A stretch of 17,930 nucleotides of DNA from Caldisericia bacterium (lineage in GTDB: Bacteria; Caldisericota; Caldisericia; UBA6126; JAGPKI01), in assembly GCA_018054005.1 (NCBI GenBank), contig JAGPKI010000019.1, positions 1-17,930 of the forward strand, written 5' to 3'. Position numbers and translations under genes: made by a program. A model generated the notes under the pieces. The model saw nothing but the letters and a program-made list of their open reading frames with translations, searched no databases and was not told where the DNA came from. Every line of letters begins with the position of its first letter. Position 1 is the first letter of the stretch. Positions 16,214 through 17,930 of the stretch are shown piece by piece.

Positions 16214-16659
16214 TTATTTACTTCCGTAACTATGATATCTAATTCACCAATACCAGCTAAGTCTGAATCAACCATTGCATTAGTTTTAAATTTATAAACT
16301 GACATCTTCGATGCTAAAAGCACGCTCTCAATAAGCAAGCTATCTCCTGGCTTTATTACCTTTTTAAAATTAAAATTTGACACTCTACCTAAAAATCCTA
16401 ATTTGTTTTCATTGTTTTCATTTAAAGACAAACTATTTAATAATATACCTGAGGCTTGAGCACAAGCTTCAACTAAAAGCACACCAGGAAATACGGGATT
16501 ATCCGGAAAATGACCAGCGAAGAAGGGTTCATTAATAGTAATATTTTTTACTGCTGTAATTTTTTTATTATCCAAGTCTAAATCTAAAACTCTATCAATT
16601 AGTAAAAATGGGTATCTATGGGGTAATAACTTATAAATCTGAAAAATATCGAGTTCCAT
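16210..16659 (-). CDS. fabZ: 3-hydroxyacyl-ACP dehydratase
   Basis: A 149-residue hot-dog-fold dehydratase that removes water from beta-hydroxyacyl-ACP to give trans-2-enoyl-ACP. The N-terminal LLPHRYPFLLIDRVLDLD and the active-site segment GHFPDNPVFPGVLLVEACAQ carry the catalytic H50 and E64. Length and motif match FabZ rather than FabA. It is the first fatty-acid gene of the operon, 9 bases after the rpoZ-like gene. In many diderms fabZ lies with lpxA/lpxC/lpxD; here it lies with fabH and no lpx genes, so there is no sign of lipid A synthesis in this window. Confidence 0.95.
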   Translation of the reverse strand: MELDIFQIYKLLPHRYPFLLIDRVLDLDLDNKKITAVKNITINEPFFAGHFPDNPVFPGVLLVEACAQASGILLNSLSLNENNENKLGFLGRVSNFNFKKVIKPGDSLLIESVLLASKMSVYKFKTNAMVDSDLAGIGELDIIVTEVNK

Positions 16660-16668
16660 ATATAATTA

Positions 16669-16890
16669 TCACGCCTTTTGTTGGCTTGAGGATTGATCTT
16701 CGGTATAGAGTAAAAGTTCACTTTTAGCGCTTTCTATTAAATTTGTATAATAATTACCAATTGGAAGACTTTGACCTCTTACAGCTGCAATTCTTACGCT
16801 TTGAAGCATAAGCTTAAGTGCTAACAAATACTTATTTCCCTCTACTTTATTTATAAGTTCTTCTACTGATACCCTACTGTAATTTTTCAT
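16669..16890 (-). CDS. rpoZ: Probable RNA polymerase omega subunit (divergent RpoZ)
   Basis: A 73-residue protein placed directly after gmk, the usual position of rpoZ. The N-terminus VSVEELINKVEGNKYLLAL matches the omega pattern of a start helix followed by K-V-x-x-x-Y-x-L. The next helix normally reads A-K-R-A-R-Q; here it reads LKLMLQSVRIAAVRG, so the usual basic signature is lost and only the helix pattern and a late Arg-rich part remain. The C-terminal half (NYYTNLIESAKSELLLYTED) resembles the helix that follows in omega. Omega helps fold and assemble the beta-prime subunit. The ribosome binding site is strong (AAAAGGAG, 16897-16904, 6 bases before ATG). The start overlaps gmk by 17 bases. 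Assignment rests on synteny plus weak motif agreement. Confidence 0.7.
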   Translation of the reverse strand: MKNYSRVSVEELINKVEGNKYLLALKLMLQSVRIAAVRGQSLPIGNYYTNLIESAKSELLLYTEDQSSSQQKA

Positions 16891-17461
16891 TTTTTTCTCC
16901 TTTTAAAATATGATTCATTATTTCTTTAGCTGCTCTCTTAGGATCGTCATTAACAACTATATAATCATACCAAAACTGGTTAGAAAGTTCAATAAATGCT
17001 GTATTTAATCTTTTATTTATCTCTTCAGTTGATTCTGAGCCTCTTTTATGAAGTCTTTCTTTTAAATCATAAAAAGTTGGTGGTTTAATAAAAAATAAAA
17101 TAGTGTTTTTAGGATATGCTTTTTTTACATTTTTGCCTCCATTAACATCTATTACAAGGAGAAGCTTTCCACCTTTATCTTGAATGCGTTTTATATTATC
17201 AATTGGTGTACCATATAAGTTGCCATGTACTTGGGCATGCTCAATAAAATAACCCTCTTTTATTTTTCGCTCAAAATCGTCTTGAGAGAGAAAATAATAA
17301 TCTACTCCATCTTTTTCGCCATTTCTCATAGGGCGAGTAGTAGCAGAAATAGAAGGTTCAATTTCTGGCATAAGGTTAATAAGTTCTTTTGCTATAGTTT
17401 GCTTCCCTACACCAGAAGGGCCAGAAATAACAATTAACAAAAATTTATTATTTTCTTCCAT
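16874..17461 (-). CDS. gmk: Guanylate kinase
   Basis: GMP kinase, which phosphorylates GMP to GDP with ATP in the cytoplasm. From the ATG at 17461 the product is 195 residues, near the usual 200. The P-loop SGPSGVGKQT (K20) is followed by the GMP-binding segment SISATTRPMRNGEKDGVDYYF (S39, R43, R46), EGYFIEHAQVHGNLYGTP, and the lid RLHKRGSESTEEINKRL. An ATG at 17476 would add MKDII. I prefer 17461 because a sigma-70-type promoter occupies 17477-17504, so a transcript from it would begin near 17470, after the first ATG. The first gene of the operon may thus have a leader of only about 9 bases with no room for a Shine-Dalgarno site. Confidence 0.95.
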   Translation of the reverse strand: MEENNKFLLIVISGPSGVGKQTIAKELINLMPEIEPSISATTRPMRNGEKDGVDYYFLSQDDFERKIKEGYFIEHAQVHGNLYGTPIDNIKRIQDKGGKLLLVIDVNGGKNVKKAYPKNTILFFIKPPTFYDLKERLHKRGSESTEEINKRLNTAFIELSNQFWYDYIVVNDDPKRAAKEIMNHILKGEKNEKLQ

Positions 17462-17476
17462 AATAATATCTTTCAT

Positions 17477-17504
17477 ATTTTAATTTTTCTATGATTTTTG
17501 TCAA
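17477..17504 (-). promoter_or_regulatory. Sigma-70-type promoter of the gmk operon
   Basis: Read on the minus strand, a perfect -35 box TTGACA (17504-17499) is followed after 16 bases by TAAAAT (17482-17477), one mismatch from TATAAT. The expected transcript start is near 17470. This is the best promoter match I found upstream of gmk, and no gene lies between it and the operon. The -10 box touches the ATG at 17476, which argues that translation starts at 17461. Confidence 0.6.
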
Positions 17505-17520
17505 AATATCTAATTTAGCG

Positions 17521-17553
17521 ACAATATATCCAAAATGTCACATTTGATATTGT
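17521..17553. promoter_or_regulatory. Palindrome upstream of the gmk promoter, candidate operator
   Basis: A perfect 13-base palindrome AAATGTCACATTT (6+1+6) at 17533-17545 is nested in outer arms ACAATAT (17521-17527) and ATATTGT (17547-17553). Its centre is about 69 bases upstream of the predicted transcript start, and the lower arm ends 16 bases above the -35 box, a position typical of activator sites of the CRP/FNR type. It does not match FapR or FabT operators as I know them. A structured RNA element is the alternative, but it would lie upstream of the proposed start. Confidence 0.35.
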
Positions 17554-17601
17554 GAAAATAGTTGCATGTCTCCTTTTAAGGTTTGTTTTATCGAACTCTA
17601 T

Positions 17602-17627
17602 AAAAAGCAAAGTTGAATGATAACTTT
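17602..17627 (-). terminator. Weak hairpin plus T-run, possible terminator of an upstream gene
   Basis: On the minus strand AAAGTT and AACTTT (17627-17622 and 17614-17609) form a 6-base stem with a 7-base loop. They are followed by GC and five T residues (17606-17602). The stem is mostly A-T, so folding is weak. It could end a transcript coming from a minus-strand gene right of the window and separate it from the gmk promoter. Confidence 0.25.
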
Positions 17628-17691
17628 ACGGTTACAGCTATACAACCAATATTTGCATTCAAAAATTAATATAATTCGCTATTATATGAAC

Positions 17692-17712
17692 ATGGAAGCG
17701 AACTCCATGTCC
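17692..17712. repeat. Perfect 7-base inverted repeat with 7-base loop
   Basis: ACATGGA, loop AGCGAAC, TCCATGT. Seven perfect base pairs are conspicuous in this AT-rich stretch. It is not followed by a T-run on either strand, so it is not a classic terminator. Flanking bases can pair further (CATAT at 17731-17735 with ATATG at 17684-17688), which might indicate a small structured RNA or a protein-binding site. No known RNA family could be assigned. Confidence 0.35.
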
Positions 17713-17839
17713 AGAAAGGCAGCAACTTTACATATTATGAAAGTACCTATAAAAATCTTAATTATAGTGGCAGGAAGAAGAACAGAAGAAGCAAGGATGG
17801 TATTACGAGCTAAATTTATTCTTGGCAGCTTAAAATATT

Positions 17840-17929
17840 CTAGCATATCATGGCATTTCTCGTACGATAAATATAATCCTTGATTGTTCTTTCTTTTAAA
17901 CCTTCAATTCTCTTTATTAAGAGAAAATC
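17840..17929 (-). CDS. Possible 3' end of a minus-strand gene with an HTH- or integrase-like tail
   Basis: A frame open from the right edge to TAG at 17842-17840 gives 29 residues. They include KRIEGLKERTIKDYIYRTRN, which looks like protein rather than chance translation. G-L-x-E-R-T-I-x-x-Y is seen both in the N-terminal SAM-like domain of tyrosine recombinases and in C-terminal helix-turn-helix tails (compare GLSERTV in LuxR-type regulators). If it is the integrase domain, the stop makes it a truncated remnant. If it is a regulator tail, the gene may be complete and extend beyond the window. Too short to decide. Confidence 0.3.
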   Translation of the reverse strand, partial: DFLLIKRIEGLKERTIKDYIYRTRNAMIC

Positions 17930-17930
17930 A

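Larger units (their letters stand above)
17505..17839. other. Mostly non-coding spacer upstream of the gmk operon
   Basis: Apart from the palindrome and two hairpins listed separately, I see no convincing gene. A plus-strand frame (17617-17883, 88 codons) and a minus-strand frame (17903-17682, about 73 open codons) overlap each other here. Neither has a recognisable domain or a good ribosome binding site, and they shadow one another. The plus-strand one would run head-to-head into the possible gene end at 17840. The stretch may be decayed coding sequence or an intergenic region with regulatory structure. Confidence 0.5.

Noticed and set aside
17538..17567. Short minus-strand peptide (9 residues) after AAAGGAG, possible leader peptide
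   Set aside because: The spacing from GGAG to ATG is only 2 bases, it lies upstream of the proposed gmk promoter, and no attenuator structure follows.
17680..17735. Bacterial SRP (4.5S-type) RNA on the plus strand
   Set aside because: GAACTCC followed by CC-AGAAA-GGCAGCAA looks like the SRP helix 8 region, but the GGAA tetraloop and the CAGG side of the symmetric loop are absent. The long flanking helix does not form, and the competing ACATGGA hairpin uses the same bases.
17617..17883. 88-codon plus-strand open frame as a real gene
   Set aside because: No recognisable domain, no good ribosome binding site, and it overlaps an equally open minus-strand frame and a more protein-like minus-strand tail. 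It is probably a chance frame.
1..17930. CRISPR arrays, tRNA or rRNA genes, insertion sequences, direct repeat arrays
   Set aside because: None seen on reading both strands; the minus-strand genes leave almost no unassigned space outside 17477-17930.

Overview
The window is AT-rich bacterial DNA (about one third G+C by eye). It is almost entirely one block of minus-strand genes. Nineteen consecutive genes run leftward from gmk (start near 17461) to a glycosyltransferase (end 307). Most neighbours overlap or are separated by under 10 bases, and the largest gap is 27 bases, so a single long transcription unit is the simplest reading. Gene content fits a low-GC anaerobic or thermophilic lineage such as Firmicutes, Caldisericota or Dictyoglomota: copper-amine-oxidase-type stalk domain, LytR-CpsA-Psr protein, TagO/WecA-type transferase, DUF4330, and no LPS core genes. 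The sequence alone does not fix the phylum.

Layout in transcription order. (1) gmk and a divergent rpoZ-like gene make GMP kinase and a probable RNA polymerase omega subunit. (2) A fatty-acid block, fabZ-fabH-fabG-acpP-fabF-accD-accA, holds type II elongation enzymes, the carrier protein and the carboxyltransferase halves of acetyl-CoA carboxylase. fabD, an enoyl reductase and accB/accC are absent here. (3) A cell-envelope block follows: a WecA/TagO-type polyprenyl-phosphate sugar-1-phosphate transferase, wecB, murA, a DUF4330 membrane protein, murJ, an LCP phosphotransferase, an unrecognised small membrane protein, an O-antigen ligase/polymerase-type protein, a WecC-like nucleotide-sugar dehydrogenase and a GT4 glycosyltransferase.

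Read together, the envelope genes suggest a surface polysaccharide started on undecaprenyl phosphate. It would use UDP-ManNAc (WecB) oxidised to UDP-ManNAcA (dehydrogenase), be moved by a MurJ/MVF-type flippase, and be polymerised or attached by the ligase and LCP proteins. murA in the middle ties this to peptidoglycan precursor supply. The polymer structure is inference.

At the left edge, the 3' end of a plus-strand gene for a stalk-domain protein converges on the operon. At the right edge, 17477-17930 is mostly non-coding. It holds a good sigma-70-type promoter abutting gmk, a 13-base perfect palindrome upstream of it, two small hairpins, and perhaps the last codons of another minus-strand gene. 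I found no tRNA, rRNA, CRISPR array, insertion sequence or clearly new system. The most unusual points are the long functional coupling, the altered histidine motif in the WecA-like enzyme, the possible split N-terminal partner of the ligase, and the structured region upstream of gmk.
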